Below, one piece after another: positions 63,050 to 64,000 of a DNA stretch of 64,000 nucleotides. Under the pieces are notes generated by a model. The model saw nothing but the letters and a program-made list of their open reading frames with translations, did no database searches and was not told the origin of the DNA. Both the position numbers and the translations under genes were made by a program. Position 1 is the first letter of the stretch; the number at the start of each line of letters is the position of its first letter. Source of the stretch: MRBY01 sp943371005 (lineage in GTDB: Bacteria; Cyanobacteriota; Cyanobacteriia; Cyanobacteriales; MRBY01); NCBI GenBank assembly GCA_943371005.1, contig CALRTB020000002.1, positions 1-64,000 of the forward strand. Direction: 5' to 3'.

Positions 63050-63706
63050 TTAGTCCGCTAAGTAGGGCTGGAGCATTTCCTGCAATTTGGCACGGGCGCG
63101 GGCGATCCTTGACTTCACTGTGCCGAGGGAAACCCCAGTGATTTCCGCAATTTCTTCGTAGGCTAGCCCTTCAATTTCCCGGAGCACAATTGTCGTGCGA
63201 AAAACTTCCGGCAGTTCGGCGATCGCCTCCCGTAAATGTTCATAAAATTCTTGGGTCGCGAGATCATCATCGGGGCTAGGATCATCAGAGGCCACATCCC
63301 AAGCCACTTCTCCATCCTGGGTCTGAAACGGATTATCTAACGACAAGGGGCGACGGACTCGTTTACGCTTGCGTAATTCATCGTAAAAGAGGTTCGTAAT
63401 AATCCGACTCAGCCAACCCTTAAATTTTTGGGGATCATTGAGGCGTTGCAGATTGCGATAAACCCGAATCCAAACTTCCTGGGACAAATCAGACCGGTCT
63501 TGCCAGTCCGGGGCGAGATGATAGAGGAGCCGATCCACATGGGACTGATAACGTTTTAATAATTCCACGAAAGCAGCCCGCTCAGGCTTACTACCCGCCT
63601 GGCAACGGAGAATCAGATCATAGTTAGAGAGTTTTTCCGGAGACACACCACTTTGGGGAACGGCTCCCTGATGGGAAGGAATGGGGATAGAAAGGGATCG
63701 GTTCAT
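63050..63706 (-). CDS. sigG: ECF sigma factor, SigG type
   Basis: The 218-residue protein has sigma regions 2 (RSDLSQEVWIRVYRNLQRL, WLSRIITNLFYDELRKRKR) and 4 (YEEIAEITGVSLGTVKSRIAR), with the acidic linker DPSPDDDLA between. It is a group-4 (ECF) sigma factor responding to envelope or membrane stress, held by the membrane anti-sigma factor downstream. The SigG assignment rests on the recalled Synechocystis Slr1545/Slr1546 pair. Confidence 0.9.
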   Translation of the reverse strand: MNRSLSIPIPSHQGAVPQSGVSPEKLSNYDLILRCQAGSKPERAAFVELLKRYQSHVDRLLYHLAPDWQDRSDLSQEVWIRVYRNLQRLNDPQKFKGWLSRIITNLFYDELRKRKRVRRPLSLDNPFQTQDGEVAWDVASDDPSPDDDLATQEFYEHLREAIAELPEVFRTTIVLREIEGLAYEEIAEITGVSLGTVKSRIARARAKLQEMLQPYLAD

Positions 63707-63806
63707 GCTCTCTTCACAAAGAACTCATAACAGGACTTCTTTTTGTAAAGACCCTACGGCCCAGAAAAAAGTTCCAGACCCTAGCTCCAAGCGTCAGACC
63801 CCAGTC

Positions 63807-64000
63807 CTAGGAAAATACATTCTCTTCCTGTTCAAATCCCGGTGCATAGCCTTCAAGGAGCTTGCTCACCTGGGCCAACACGCTCTTGTCTTGGTTCGGA
63901 GAGGCGATCGCCTGACGCTCAGGGAAAAAGTCCGGTCGGTCTAAATAACGAGAAAGGGCTGCATCCACCTGTTCATTAATTAAGCCCTGTAATTCCTCAC
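63807..64000 (-). CDS. C-terminal end of an unidentified protein (partial)
   Basis: An open frame enters from the right edge and stops at 63807-63809. The visible 64 residues include EELQGLINEQVDAALSRY and end in GFEQEENVFS, acidic and helical, with no recognised domain. The gene lies upstream of sigG on the same strand. The rest is outside the window. Confidence 0.55.
   Translation of the reverse strand, partial: EELQGLINEQVDAALSRYLDRPDFFPERQAIASPNQDKSVLAQVSKLLEGYAPGFEQEENVFS

Overview
The window is chromosomal DNA from a unicellular cyanobacterium, most likely a marine or euryhaline Synechococcus close to PCC 7002 (Picosynechococcus). The evidence is a phycobilisome core linker (apcE), the carboxysome shell gene ccmP, two NDH-1 ndhD paralogues, the cyanobacterial low-oxygen tetrapyrrole cassette (chlR, acsF-II, ho2, hemN, desF), glucosylglycerate genes, and hundreds of copies of the HIP1 palindrome GCGATCGC, often as GGCGATCGCC. 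The species call comes from remembered families, not from a search.

Layout. 1-245: tail of an IS256-type insertion sequence. 277-3103: pentapeptide-repeat protein, CcmP and a membrane protein. 3211-7360: a compatible-solute locus with a glucosylglycerate phosphorylase-like GH13 enzyme and phosphatase on the minus strand, divergent from glucosyl-3-phosphoglycerate synthase. 7467-11040: small membrane protein, oligopeptide-type binding lipoprotein and TldD. 11233-12352: a Vat/CatB-like acetyltransferase beside a decayed methyltransferase. 12353-19927: a response regulator with degenerate GGDEF plus EAL, and an 1885-residue hybrid sensor kinase with CBS, GAF and PAS domains. 20203-24648: DUF423 protein, acyl-CoA synthetase/GNAT fusion and the principal sigma factor. 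25415-27917: nitrilase-family amidase, BrnT/BrnA and a methyltransferase. 28197-30857: apcE. 30974-39591: secreted protein, DUF3110, MntP, HrcA, rhodanese, NdhD1, a VapB/VapC pair whose toxin gene carries a nonsense codon, beta-carbonic anhydrase and two Liv-type ATPases. 39623-45260: NodB-type deacetylase and the ChlR low-oxygen cassette. 45360-50868: FKBP isomerase, phasin-like protein, HisB, Acg-like nitroreductase, MenA, YajQ, MAPEG, a DprA-like protein and tRNA-Val(GAC). 51250-60424: an unusual lipid locus. 60558-64000: NdhD2, an anti-sigma/ECF-sigma pair and the end of a truncated gene.

The lipid locus is the most striking part. A single protein joins a fatty acyl-AMP ligase, an acyl carrier domain and an alpha-oxoamine synthase with the serine-palmitoyltransferase-type TFSKS lysine motif. 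The next gene starts directly after its stop codon and encodes a short-chain dehydrogenase with the eukaryote-like 3-ketodihydrosphingosine reductase signature YPPDTDTP. A second fatty acyl-AMP ligase, a GT4 glycosyltransferase, a Wzx/MATE-like flippase and a fatty acid hydroxylase-like protein follow. I infer a route that makes, N-acylates or otherwise tailors, glycosylates and exports a sphingoid-like lipid. No recognisable ceramide synthase is present, so the product is open.

Other coherent modules are synthesis and breakdown of glucosylglycerate in one locus, and oxygen-independent or low-oxygen replacements for chlorophyll, bilin, haem and lipid desaturation steps under ChlR. No CRISPR array, rRNA operon or prophage was seen.
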